The notes beneath the pieces are model-generated. The model saw only the letters and a program-made list of their open reading frames with translations, did not search any database and had not been told where the DNA came from. Positions 45,570 through 56,859 of a stretch of DNA of 64,000 nucleotides are shown in pieces. Source of the DNA: Micrasema longulum (lineage: Eukaryota; Arthropoda; Insecta; Trichoptera; Brachycentridae); NCBI GenBank assembly GCA_022494885.1, contig JAGVSM010005018.1:181571-245570 (forward strand), in the 5' to 3' direction. How positions within the stretch are numbered: the first letter of the stretch is position 1; each line of letters begins with the position of its first letter. Position numbers and translations under genes: made by a program.

Positions 45570-48500
45570 ATGATAAGGCAGCCGGTCTTAGCATTCAAAT
45601 GCAACCAAATTGTTTTGGAAAATGAAGTTATCAGTGGAGGGATCGCGGTAGATTCAGATGGAAAAATTTGCAAAATAATGAGAAGTCAAGAAGAATGGAA
45701 ACAGCTTCCGCTAACAATACAAAAAATTGAGGTCAGTCCAAGCTTATCAAATATAATGTATTATGTCCTATACATATTATGTAGGTACTTATTGTTATCT
45801 GTAAATGAGTTGTATAACAAGTTATTTTTATTTTTTTGTCAATGTTTTACCCAAATAATACTTATATAGGAATCATTTGCATTATTTTATTCATGAAATT
45901 TTTTAATACACCATTTAAATTAAAATATTTATTTTATGTGGTTATAGGTAATGATGTGCCTCGGGAAAATTCCCGAAAGTGTATAACTTCCCGGAGCGGG
46001 AATATTCTCGAAACTTTTCCGCTAGACTTGAAACGTTCCCGAAACACTGGAATTCAAAATTATTATTACCTACGTACTTTCAAAACATCATCCACCTGGA
46101 CTTAGCTATCCGGAGTGAAATTACTGGGAAAGAATAGACACCACTCATCAACTATAGACGTTGGAAGAATACTCAAATAGTTCAAACGAAAATTGACCTT
46201 TTGCGTATGTGTCTCCCAAGACACGCTAATTCGCTTACTTAAAGGCCAAGTTTTTTGATCGTTAGAATTTTTTTTTTTAAATTATCTTTTTTGTATGAAA
46301 AAAGAATTAGTTTTTTTTAAATATTTGGTATTAACTATTACTAATGATCAAAAAAGCAGGACCTTATTAATAACTAATACATTTTGGGTCACTGGGAAGT
46401 TACGGGGAATGTTACGGGGCCAAGCGAAACATTCCGTGAACGGCACATCAGGATGAGTAGTTGTAGGTAATAATGTTTACATTGTAAACTATAAAAGCGT
46501 TGGCAACCTCTATCAACCGAAAATAGGTAGATTCATTATCAACCCAAGTGTCGTAGACGGAGAAGAAGGGGGGGGGGGGGCAGCTGCTATTGTGTAAAAA
46601 ATTCATAGTTGTTCAAAACTTCATTGATAAAACCATTTCTATATCGTAATTTTTAGAGATGCGCCGAGTACAAGTTTTACCGAGTTACCGAGTACAAGTT
46701 TTACTCGGTTTGATCTTTGCCAAACCGAATCCTCAGCCGAATAACTCGGTTCAATCAATGAAATGCTTTGTTTGGGGCGCGAAAATAGGTTTACACAGTT
46801 CTGCCTCATTTCCAATTATGTTTATTTTTGATAATTTTATAGGAGCTAGATTACAACACGCCTTGCAGCTATAGATCGCAAGGACATATAGAAATCTAGC
46901 CCACATTTACACATTACAAACAAACAAAAAAATGACTAAGAGGTGTTTTTAATTAATAAATAATCTTTACAAATAGAATCTAGATAACATGTCCTGCAGC
47001 TACAGAGCACACGGGCAGTTGAAAATCAGGTTAAGTTAGAAATAATTTAATGTTAATTTAATTTACATAATGTTTATTTGTCGGCCTCTTGGTGTAATGG
47101 TCAGCGCGTTTGCCTACCATGCGAGAGGTCTCGGGTTCCATTCCTGACATGATTGATATGAAATATTTATTTAAAAGGTGATCATCATACTAGAATATTT
47201 CATAGTTCCTGGACTGGTACCTGAAGCGTAAGACTGATCATCTTACCTTCATGTAACAAAAAATTATCAAGATACGCTGCGATTGGTGTACCAATGCAGT
47301 GCCCAATGCACCGTTAGTTGCGGAAAGGGAATAATGATAAAATGAAGTTGATATCATTAAAAGTCTTGCAGCTACAAAGCGCTCGGAGAAGTGAAATTCT
47401 AGCAACTTTAAAATGTTAGCAACAAAAAAATAATACTAATAGGTACATTGAGCAAAGTAGTAATAAGTTTGGCTAGTGTACATGTTGCAATGGCACAAAA
47501 AGGAAACAGTAAAAAATTGAACAAATATAGCATTCCTTAACATTTATTATGGTTAACAAGAAGACGAGTGATGGTCGATAGGCTTCAAGGTCATTTTAAT
47601 AAAACACACCCGGATAAGAAAGACAAAGATGCGACCTATTTTCAAGACACGAAAAAGAAGTACGAAATTCAGCCAACTATATCAAAACTTTTTTCATCAG
47701 CTTCTAAGCAAGGCAATGATGGACTTCGAGCTTCGTACAATACCTAATTGTTGATTGCTAAAACAAGCAAACCACATACTATTGGGAAAGATTTAATTTT
47801 ACCAGCAGTAAAAGAAGTAATAACCACAGTGCTCCATAAACCACGTTTTCACTATCTGAAAAATTTCTTTGAGCAATAGTTTTGTGCAAAGATGAATTGA
47901 TGAGATGGCTGAAAACATTGAAGAATCCTTATGCAATCGTCTGCAGACTTGTCATTTATTAATTCAGCTGGATGAGAAAATTTCACCAACCGATGAAGCA
48001 TTATTATTGTTATACGCGAGGTTCATCAAAGATGAGAAAATATGTCAAGAACTATTGTTTGCTACAAATTTGGAAACAGATACAAAAGGAGAAACCATAT
48101 TTAATACGCTGGAAAAGTTTTGTGACGAAAAGGAAATTCCTTTTAATAATATTTTGTCAGTTGCTACGGATGGCGCACCCGCTATAACAGGGCGTCACAA
48201 AGGCTTCAGAGCGTGCTTAAAAAATAAAGTTCCTGACGTGCTTGCTGTGCATTGCGTAATTCATCGCCAGCATTTGGTTGCGAAAAATCTGAGTGAAAGC
48301 CTCCATACATCACTGCAAAATGTTATCAGAGCAGTTAATAAAATCAGAAGTAACTCGTTGAATGACAGATTATTTAGTCTGATTTGCATTGCCAACGATG
48401 AAGATTTCAATCTTTTGCTGCTTCACACAGAGGTCACTCAGCCTCGTGCTGTTACTCCAAACCAAAGTGTGTAAAATGTGCAGACGAACACTTAACGGTC

Positions 48501-51500
48501 ACATGCAAAAAGCCAAAAGACTCCCCAGCGACATGCGTACTGTGCCAAGGCCTTCACATGGCAAATTACAAGGGTTGCCCCAAATGTCCATTTCTCCGTT
48601 ACCCACCCGGTCACACCAACCACCCCATCGATACCCCACAACTACCCCCACAATACTCCCAAAAGTCCGCCCCAGCCCCCACACCCCTAATGTCGTTCGA
48701 GATTCCACCCCTGTAAAGGAATGTTTGGTCAGCTCAATACTTTTTAGGCATTGTTCACTGATAACAGCGAGAATTGTAATTTTGCGGACTGTATAGAAAA
48801 TTTTTACTAACTTTTAAGTTCTTCCAATTGTTACTTTTATGAAGCACTTCACTTTTGCCATTGCACGGATACCGGTATCGTGTACATGATGATGAGATGT
48901 TTATTTTAGGCTGTCAAAAGGTACTTGTTTGACTTGATTTTATAATCAGTTTGGATCTGCGATCGAGTTCCTAGGAAACAAAGACACAGAATTGCGGGAC
49001 AACCTCATCTCATCAGAAAATGATATTGCGTACTTGTTATGTCGCAAATTTTAAAAAATGTACTTTTTTTTTTACATAGATGAAGATTTCACATAAAGCA
49101 ACTATACCATCAGAACGTAGCAGAAAACCGATTTTGAGAGCAAATGAAGGTGTTAATTGATCAATAATCGTAAAAGTGTTCAAAACATTAACCCTAGATA
49201 TCTCTGTTTTTTGTTTTTGTCTCACAACGCTTTTATCTACTCACATCTTCAACTAAAGAGAACTTTTTTCATCTAAATATAATAATTTAAATAAACATAT
49301 ATATGTTTAATCAACAATGTTTTGAGTGTGTCCAAATGTTTGCAGACAGGCTGGATCTCTTTCCTAGGGAGTTATTTAAATCTATTTCACAAAAGTCAAC
49401 AGATGGAAGAGTTGAGGAAATGTGGATGTATAAATATAGGCAAAATAATGAATGTTACATAGTGTGTAAAGTGGCCACTTGAACCAGCCAATGACAGGTC
49501 ATAAGCCCGTAAATGCCTAGACTGCCATATTCCATTCTTGGAATGTTTTCCCTCTCTGTTAATCTCAATATTGTGATTATTGTTATAGGTAAACTGACTA
49601 TATTATAAAATATAACAAAAATTAAAGTAATATTCCTTTAACACTTTTGTCAGGTACCGCTTATGCTTCTTAACTATTTAATGCCAGTATTAAATGTGAT
49701 GCTACTATCTAAAAATAGTTTTAAAAAATGCAAAATCCAGGTTGAGTGGTAGTGACTCGGAGTCACGAATCAGAGGTTTGAGGCTTCAACTCCCCTTTAC
49801 CACAACATGATTCCCCATTTTCTTATTAAGTTATTTACAGCCAAAATGCCCACAAATTTGAAATATTTGGGCAAATCATAATGGAAGCGATGTTACTACT
49901 AATTATCTCCTTGGATGGAGCATTGAAGATTGTCAGTATAGCAACTGGAAATAATAATAATTGTTTGCCATGATAATGCGAACATCACCAGACGCCTCCG
50001 GGAGACCCTGTCGCTAGACAGCACTCTCGCCTCCTCCCACGTTAATCCCGCGTCCCTTAGCTCTGCTGAATAAAGCAGAATGATCAATTTATTAAAAATC
50101 AATATTATTAAATTTGGAAATGATAATTTTGCTTTTCTAACATGCCTCGAATTATGAATTATTTTAGTTCAACCGGGGTGTTCTAATGCCGGGAGTGGTA
50201 GATTCTCACGTCCATGTGAACAGTCCCGGTCGCAGCGATTGGGAGGACTTTCCCTGCGCTACTCAGGCTGCTGCCGCCGGTGGAGTCACTACGATTGTTG
50301 ATATGCCACTGTGAGTATTTTTAAATTCAAATATTCGTGACGATTAATCGTCATATTCTGTATCCATTTTATTGAAATATCCCTATTTATAGCCTCCCGG
50401 CTGCGATGGGCAGACCACATAAAAAGAATGAATAAAGAGAGAGTGCCCAATAAGATACTTCACATAAAGCCCTTTAGACTTAGCATTGGTAGACCCAAAC
50501 TCCGATGGCCTGATAAAGTGCAGCGGGATGTGCATGCTATTGATATCAGGGACTGGAGGAGCACATGTCAAGATAGAGGGAGATGATGATGAATGTTGGA
50601 GGAGGCTGAGGCCCACAGCGAGAATACAGTTTTGTATGTGAAATGGAACCAAAACTCTGGAAGAGTGTTTTCAACTCAATGGCTACTCTTAAGTCCTGAA
50701 AAGAAATATAAAGTTGAGATAAGTTTAAGTGTAATGGTTGGTGCATTCGCCTGTCGTACTCAAGGTCACGGATTTGACTCTTGGCGAGGTGAATGTATAA
50801 TATTTGTTTTAAAGGTGGCTTTACACTGTAATATTTCAATTTTCCTGGCTTGGGACCTGAAGCCACCTCACCTTCCACGCAGCAAATATGATCCAGATTT
50901 GCCGTAATTCCATTTGCAGCGTATTTAAATTATTTGATACACGAAAGCAAGATGCATCTCATGCTTCAGATCCAGTCCGGGGACTTTGAAAATCACATTA
51001 AATAAATATTACATATCGATCCTGCCAGAATACGAACGCATGACCTCAGACACGGTGGAAAAAGCTCTAATCAGTACACTACAAGGCTGACTAATTTCCA
51101 CTCCATTTCCTTTTTCAGGATCCTTATCTGAGTAGCCATCGAGTAAAAACAAAACAGGGTTATAGTTCTATCTGACACACAGAACTGTATAACTGTTTTG
51201 TTCTTTATTCCGCCAAGACACGAGAAAAATTAATCAATTTATAAAGAAAATTATCAGATAATCCAAATAAAAAATAAAAAAAACATTTTGAGTCAATCCA
51301 AACCTTTGTAGGCGGGTACTGGATTTATGTATCTATAGAATTTAGCATAATGTTTGTGTAAATCTTAGAGTATATATGTGTAAATATCCATTTTGGATAA
51401 GAACTAGGATTATTTAAAAATTGATACCTATGAACTACGATTTTTTCCCACAGAAATTCTATTCCATCAACCACAACTCTTAAAAGTCTTCAAATGAAAG

Positions 51501-54500
51501 CTGATGTTGCTCGTGGTACTGTATTTGTAGATGTAGCTTTCTGGGGTGGCGTTGTTCCTGGTAATCAGGTACATATAATTCCTCTGACCTATGCAGTTTA
51601 TGTCACATCATTCTTTTGACCTATGCTATTTACATCACACCATTCTTGCAGTCTGACCTGTGCAGTTTTTTGTTATAATTAATATGACTCTTTACAGAGT
51701 TAATGAGAATGTTGCATATTTTTCTAGAATGAGCTGTTAAAAATGATTGCTGCGGGAGTTGTCGGTTTCAAATGTTTTCTCTGCCCCAGTGGAGTAGACG
51801 AGTTTCCTAACGTAACTGAGGAAGATTTAGAGAAGGCGCTCGAAGTTCTACAAAATACAGATTCTGTGTTAGCAGTAAGTTATTATTAATGGCAATAATA
51901 AAAAACAAATCGAATTTGCTTGAGTGAAAAGTGTTTTTTAACCATAGAAATATATAATTTTTGTATATTTTAACAGTTCCACGCAGAATGTGATCTTGAA
52001 GAGCCATGTGAAACCAAAGAGTGTAGTAAGTATTTCAGATTTTGTATAAATGTTACGTTTTTTCTTTGTATGGTTATTATTTTCATTTTCATTATTTAGA
52101 TCCTGAAGAATACAAGACATACTTATCATCGCGTCCTCCCGAAATGGAATTAAAAGCTTTAGAGCTTATCATGAAGATGACCGAAAAATACAGGTACATA
52201 AATGTTGAATGATGTTATATTTTATTACATTATTCAAATGATCCAATCCCCGTTATAAATAAATTGTTTTTGAAAACATGCCAAAACATAATATTTTAAT
52301 TGTTATTATAATTTTTTTATTCCGCTTATGAAATTAAAAGCTAGAAAGAAAATGTTACATTTAAGGCCTAAAACACAAACTAGCTGTCTGCCGATGTTAG
52401 GTATTTTATATACAATATTACAATTCGTCGAGCTCAAAGTGTTTCTCCGAATTGAGAAATAAATTGATGTGTTGTTAGAATTATGTCAGGACGCCACCAC
52501 CGGCCGTGTGTCAAAACTACAATATAAATTTGTATCGAGACAGGCGGGTTTAGCGTTCCGAAATAAGTTTGATTGAATTCAAACTGTAATTACAGTGAAA
52601 ATTTAAATATGTAATTTGAAGTTGTTTTAATGTATTCAGAGTATTGATTAACTTATTTTATCTGGGATTATGAAAGCATTTTCGCATGTTTTTATGTGAG
52701 TTATTATCTATTTATTCCTCATGGAAATTAAACAATTTCAATCACTTCTTCAAATATTTAGCTAACAATTTATGTAGAATGAACAGTTCAATCATCAGTA
52801 ATATTGCTTCTGCTGGAACGATGCTAAATGATGCTTAGAAGATCAACTTTAGACTAAGTTAATGTGCAATTTGCTGAAATTTTTTAACAAATTTTTAAAA
52901 ACGTGTTCAACTAGTTTGTGTGATGTACAAATTCCAACTAATATGGCAATGTAGACTAAAGATAAAAAATAAGATAAAGGCATATAAAATATGTATACTT
53001 ATTTATGCAATAAATTTGTAAAATAAATAAATAGTAGTAACATAAGAATCAGATGAAGTCATCTAATATAATTGTAATATAATATATAATTATATGATGC
53101 GATCGCAATAAGTACATAAAAATATTTCCATGCCCTTTTGTTTCCAGGGCCCGTTATCATATAGTCCATATGTCATCCGCTCTCGGAGTTCCCGTGTTGG
53201 AAGAGGCTCGGAAGCGAGGAGTTCGCATCACCGCAGAGACCTGCCCTCACTACCTCACCCTGGACGCAGCCACAGTTCCTCCCCGGGCCACACAGTACAA
53301 GTGTGCCCCTCCTGTCAGGGATGCAAAGAACAGGGTGAGATAATTCACAATATTCGTCAAATGGTTGTCTTTTGTAAATTTTATTTTTCCAAACAGTTTA
53401 AAATCCGCACATAGCAAAATAATTCATTACGTTATAAAATTGTGCAGGTAGATTGTAGAGTACAAAAAGAAATGAACCAAGGTACCAAGAACCTTGTGGT
53501 ACTCCCAAACAAGTCGTAAATGTATATAACATTGCGCCGGCAATATCTGTTAAATAACATTTTACGAGTAGTTCAGGAGATTATTAAACAAAGCAATTTT
53601 TAATGATGATTTTTTTTTCAATTTTTTTTATTGATGACAAAAAGAAAAAAAAATGCAATTTTTTTTTGAAAAAATATTTTAGCGGTGCTGAAAAAATACC
53701 TTTACATGCGGTAATGTAACATTGTGTTACCGCAAGCAAAAGATAGAATATTCTGAAGTTCAGAAATTTGAAAAAAAAACATACTCTATAATAATTTATT
53801 TTCCATAATTTATAAAAATTATCGTATAATTTAGGCCTGTTATGGCAAAATAAATTGAAAATCATAAATACGTCGGTCATTAAACTAGCACGCACTCCTA
53901 CTTACTGCCAATAACCGACTGATAGAACATATTTCTCCTTTTGTCTCTTTCACACTAATATCAGGGCCCATATAACAATGGGAATTTAACATTTATCTTC
54001 AATTTTTTTATTTAACTTTTTGTACATAATGTTAATTGTACATTAGCGGGCTTATTGCCAAATAACAATTTCTTCCAACTAACCAATAAAATTAAAGTTT
54101 TATTTTTATAAAATTAAAATATATTTAATAGAAAATAAAGATAAAAAAAGCTAAAGATATATAAAAATAGAAATAAATGTATTTGTATATAAATTACCTT
54201 AAATCAATACTTTTACTCAATGGGAAAAAGGATAAAAGAGGAAAGGAGGAGAGATTAAGGAAGAGAAAGGAGATGTTTCTTCAGATCTGATTTAAACAGA
54301 GATACTGTAGTAACATCTTTGATGGTGGATGGGAGATGATTCCACAGTCGAGCGGCATGGACACTATATGAGTTAGAGAAGAAAGAGGAATTGTGGATGG
54401 GTATGAAGAGAGTGCTTTGAGAATTATAACGAAGAACTGATAAGCGTTGAAATTTTTCACGCAGGTATATAGGAGCGTTAGGACTATGAAGTCTAATCTA

Positions 54501-56732
54501 AGTTAGGACTATGAAAATTTTATCTGCAAAGTAAAATTAAGTTTTTCGTATGAAAAATTTAATATGAATACATTTTTAATTTCGGTCAGGTAGGACTAAC
54601 CAATAATTAGTGAAAAAATAACTAGTAATTTTTATTTAATTTAATAACAACACTTATAATTGAAAAACAAAGAATTTAAAAACTACTTAATTTGATACAG
54701 TTGGATACCTACACTTGACACAGTTACTCTAAACAAACTTGTAACGTCTTACAGGATGCATTGTGGGAATGCTTGAAGGAAGGATCTATCGACATGGTTG
54801 TGTCCGACCACTCTCCGTGTACTCCCGTTTTGAAGACTAGCAATTTCCTCCAAGCTTGGGGGGGAATCTCATCTCTTCAATTTGGTAACTACGAGTATTA
54901 TGACCTTTTATAATTGAATTATGTCCACGTAGAAGGGTGTACGTGATTCAACAAAAACTTTTAGGTAAAGCTCTTTTAAGTCAATTTTATTGTTTTTTTT
55001 TTAATAAAACAATGCTTATTTAATAAAATTAAATTATTGTCAATGGTACCTCGTTGCTAAATATATCATTTTACATTTTAAAAAATATGTTTTTTTTTTT
55101 CATTTCCACGTTATAAGGCTTTCTACGTAGGCACAATTCAATTATGAATGGTCATATTGGTAATGTAGTTATGGCTAAAATAATCGGATATTGTATAAAA
55201 TATTACTGAAATAATCAAAAAATAAAGTCAGTTGGCATGTTGAATTTATATATTTATTTTAATTTTCAACAAAAGTTTACAATGTAATATTATAACAACA
55301 CATACACAATCACATTACTAAAAAATATTAAATAAAATCAGCATAAAATTTGAAAAATATATTTATTGTCTATAATAATACTCTGACCACCCAGATAAAT
55401 ATTTATTATAACTTTTTAAATTAGCGTATTGTATAAAAATGTGTTTAAGAAGATTATTGTAAATATGGGTGATTATGCATTTGTAATGTTGTTCTTCCTT
55501 ATTTACGGTCGGTCATTACGTAATGGGTTAAATAACCCGTAAAGTAATACTGATATTTATTTTGTACAATGAGCTTATTTTAAATTCTTAAATTGTCTGC
55601 GTAGGGTTGTCCCTGGTATGGACTAGAGCATCAAATCTGGGAATGGACCTGGTGCAGGTGTCTCGTCTTATGAGCGGTGCTCCCGCCCGTCTTTGTTCCC
55701 TCAACAGCTCCAAGGGGGCCATCGAGGAAGGGATGGACGCAGATCTCATTTTGTTTGATCCATACGAAAGCTTTGAAGTCACTAAAGAGTCAATCCTTTA
55801 TAAAAATAAAGTAAGTTTCTGGAAATTTGAGAGTGGGTTTATAGAAACGTTTTTAAAAAAAATTTTAGATTTGTTCAAATATTAAAAGTTTTGGAGCCAT
55901 TTTTAACGAGTTGTAAATAACTCGCTACTAGAAAATGCGAATCAAGTTGTGGTAGAGCGGAGTTCAAACCTCCGACCTATGATCCGTAAGTCCGCGACAC
56001 TAGCCACAGAACCACAACCCGATTATTATGTAGCTCCAGAGTTTTTATCCGTGTCCAGGCATATTAAGAATACAGTTCTGTCTGAAAATGTTCTAAATTT
56101 GTGAGATGAGTTCACCTCGCAAAGTAGTGATTGGCGCGTTTGCCTACCATTTTTGAGGTCTCGGGTTCAATTCCTGGCTGGATGGACATGAAATTATGCT
56201 CTGAAAGCTATATTTCATTTTTCCTGGACTGGCACCTGAAGCGTAAGACTTATCGCCTTACCTTCATGTAACTGATGATCGAAATATTCTGCTATTGGTA
56301 TACTAATGCAGTGTCTTATGCACCACTGGGTGCAGATATGAAAATGATCATGATTATGTATATTTACTTACATGCTAGGTTGAAAGTCAAAATTCTTGAT
56401 GGAAGTTCATTGTAATTTATTATAGAAAATAAAAGACAAGTGATACTTTCATCCAGACCAGTCTCAAAGATGTCGCGAAAGCGATGAAACCGGTCATTGG
56501 ATATTCTAAATTTGTGGATTAAAGTATCACTCATCTTTTATTTTCTATAATAAACTATTAATATACATAGTTTTTTATATGACTCTTATAAAACTTAAAA
56601 TTTCAGGTGTCTCCCTATCTGGGAATGAAATTGAAAGGGAAAGTTCTCGCAACTTATCTCCGTGGAATAATGGTCTACGATGATGGAAGAGTTCTTCATG
56701 TTCCAGGGGGAAAACTTTTGCTGAATTGTTGA
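45570..56732 (+). CDS. Aln: Allantoinase
   Basis: It hydrolyses allantoin to allantoate in purine degradation (amidohydrolase superfamily, dinuclear metal centre). Exons are 45570-45731, 50168-50310, 51454-51568, 51728-51874, 51977-52025, 52100-52193, 53148-53334, 54755-54884, 55605-55810 and 56607-56732. All phases join without a stop and give 452 residues, the normal size. Metal ligands all fall where the family has them: His68 and His70 ([16 protein letters not shown]), Lys155 as the carboxylated lysine ([11 protein letters not shown]), His191 (FHAE), His244 (YHIVHMSS) and Asp317 (VSDHSPC). The spacing is close to that of E. coli AllB. Other allantoinase marks are [20 protein letters not shown] and [11 protein letters not shown]. 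The start is the ATG at 45570, since nothing in frame upstream (from 45546) has an ATG. No signal peptide is visible. Intron 1 (4.4 kb) is filled with mobile DNA. A related dihydropyrimidinase is unlikely given these motifs. Confidence 0.96.
45952..46450. mobile_element. MITE-like element, short inverted ends
   Basis: TGATGTGCC at 45952-45960 is mirrored by GGCACATCA at 46442-46450. Near the ends lie repeats of CCCGAAA/GGGAA type (TCGGGAAAATTCCCGAAAG). Short termini of this form suit a hAT-type non-autonomous element, but no clear 8-bp duplication is seen. Confidence 0.45.
46568..46580 (+). repeat. Run of 13 G
   Basis: An uninterrupted G tract, rare in this AT-rich DNA, in allantoinase intron 1. 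Its true length may be uncertain because homopolymers are error-prone in sequencing. Confidence 0.8.
47095..47345 (+). repeat. tRNA-derived SINE, family A, near-complete
   Basis: The best reference copy. The head is GGCCTCTTGGTGTAATGGTC, then AGCGCGTTTGCCTACCATGC, with B box GGGTTCCATTCC. The body is CTGGACTGGTACCTGAAGCG, then TAAGACTGATCATCTTACC. The tail is GCGATTGGTGTACCAATGCA. Its 3' end is GGAAAGGGAATAATGAT. Confidence 0.8.
47550..49060 (+). pseudogene. hAT-like (ZBED-type) transposase relic, interrupted
   Basis: Upstream pieces resemble the end of a BED-type region ([19 protein letters not shown], then [10 protein letters not shown]) with stops. The open part at 47905-48431 reads [59 protein letters not shown] and ends LLLLHTEV. 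After a foreign insert (48432 to about 48905) the same protein resumes: RLSKGTCLT, stop, [20 protein letters not shown], then SENDIAYLL. The order matches host-like and transposon ZBED proteins. The C-terminal dimerisation region is missing. Confidence 0.75.
48432..48716 (+). pseudogene. Retrotransposon gag-like zinc-knuckle fragment inserted in the hAT relic
   Basis: A 94-codon open frame ([20 protein letters not shown], then [19 protein letters not shown]) has the spaced Cys/His knuckles of non-LTR (Jockey-like) ORF1 proteins. It is followed by a proline-rich stretch and a stop. The start and the rest of the element are missing. It splits the hAT frame between the HTEV and LSKG parts. Confidence 0.7.
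49310..49565. repeat. Dispersed repeat, family D, rearranged copy
   Basis: The first 70 or so bases (CAACAATGTTTTGAGTGTGT, then GACAGGCTGGATCTCTTTCC) follow the plus orientation of the copy at 32320. The rest (AAAGTCAACAGATGGAAGAG, then AAAGTGGCCACTTGAACCAG, TGCCTAGACTGCCATATTCC) is inverted relative to it. Confidence 0.65.
49738..49885 (+). repeat. tRNA-derived SINE, family B
   Basis: GGTTGAGTGGTAGTGACTCG, B-box-like GCTTCAACTCCCC, then CCACAACATGATTCCCCATT and TTTGGGCAAATCATAA. Confidence 0.65.
50401..50586 (+). pseudogene. RTE-like retrotransposon C-terminal fragment
   Basis: The frame reads [50 protein letters not shown] and a stop. It is the same protein region as at 2335-2736 on the other strand, but from a clearly different copy. 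It lies about 90 bp after allantoinase exon 2. Confidence 0.7.
50728..50905 (+). repeat. tRNA-derived SINE, family A, diverged
   Basis: GTAATGGTTGGTGCATTCGC, then GGATTTGACTCTTGGCGAGG and CCTGGCTTGGGACCTGAAGC. Confidence 0.6.
50950..51135 (-). repeat. tRNA-derived SINE, family A, diverged
   Basis: On the plus strand: CATGCTTCAGATCCAGTCCG, then GAACGCATGACCTCAGACAC and TTCCACTCCATTTCCTTTTT. It lies tail to tail with the plus-strand copy just upstream. Confidence 0.6.
52194..53147. other. Allantoinase intron 6, nothing recognised
   Basis: AT-rich intron of 954 bp without a repeat head, ORF or inverted repeat that I can support. Confidence 0.4.
53425..53590 (-). pseudogene. Degraded reverse transcriptase fragment
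   Basis: On the minus strand a short frame reads [15 protein letters not shown], then LGVPQGS, which is the conserved GVPQGS block of non-LTR reverse transcriptases. After it the frame breaks. It is only about 50 codons long, so the call rests on that motif. Confidence 0.45.
54010..54490 (-). pseudogene. Non-LTR retrotransposon, C-terminal and 3' end
   Basis: The minus-strand frame reads [20 protein letters not shown], then [20 protein letters not shown] and a stop. This is the usual last block of CR1/L2-type reverse transcriptase ORFs. The AT-rich 3' UTR ends near 54010. It is a different family from 29675, since its 3' end lacks the GGCGCTATA block. Confidence 0.7.
55890..56028 (-). repeat. 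tRNA-derived SINE, family B
   Basis: AACGAGTTGTAAATAACTCG, then GAATCAAGTTGTGGTAGAGC, GAGTTCAAACCTCCGACC and CACAGAACCACAACCCGA: a near-complete copy in allantoinase intron 9. Confidence 0.75.
56105..56350 (+). repeat. tRNA-derived SINE, family A
   Basis: Head ACCTCGCAAAGTAGTGATTG, B box GGGTTCAATTCCTGG, body CTGGACTGGCACCTGAAGCG and tail GCTATTGGTATACTAATGCA. Confidence 0.75.
56416..56554. mobile_element. Small MITE with terminal repeats of about 34 bp
   Basis: TTTATTATAGAAAATAAAAG, then ACAAGTGATACTTT mirrors AAAGTATCACTCATCTTTTA, then TTTTCTATAATAAA. The unpaired middle (ATGTCGCGAAAGCGATGAAA) holds a short hairpin of its own. It lies about 50 bp upstream of the last allantoinase exon. 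Confidence 0.75.
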
Positions 56733-56737
56733 TGATT

Positions 56738-56845
56738 GATTGTAAATAACTCATTATTAGAGAATGTGAATCAAGTTGTGGTAGAACAGGGTTCGAACCT
56801 CAGATCTTTGATCTATAAGTCCACTATACAACCCGGTTTGTTTAG
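56738..56845 (-). repeat. tRNA-derived SINE, family B, in the allantoinase 3' UTR
   Basis: It begins 6 bases after the allantoinase stop codon (TGTAAATAACTCATTATTAG, then GAATCAAGTTGTGGTAGAAC, GGGTTCGAACCTCAGATC), so the 3' UTR starts in a SINE. Confidence 0.7.
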
Positions 56846-56859
56846 TTTTATTAACTATA

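Noticed and set aside
47098..47170. tRNA gene candidate
   Set aside because: The same head recurs more than ten times with a common body, and the acceptor stem does not form. It is SINE family A.
53584..53895. 103-codon minus-strand frame rich in Phe, Ile and Lys
   Set aside because: Composition-driven from poly-A/T runs in an allantoinase intron, with no start context or motif.
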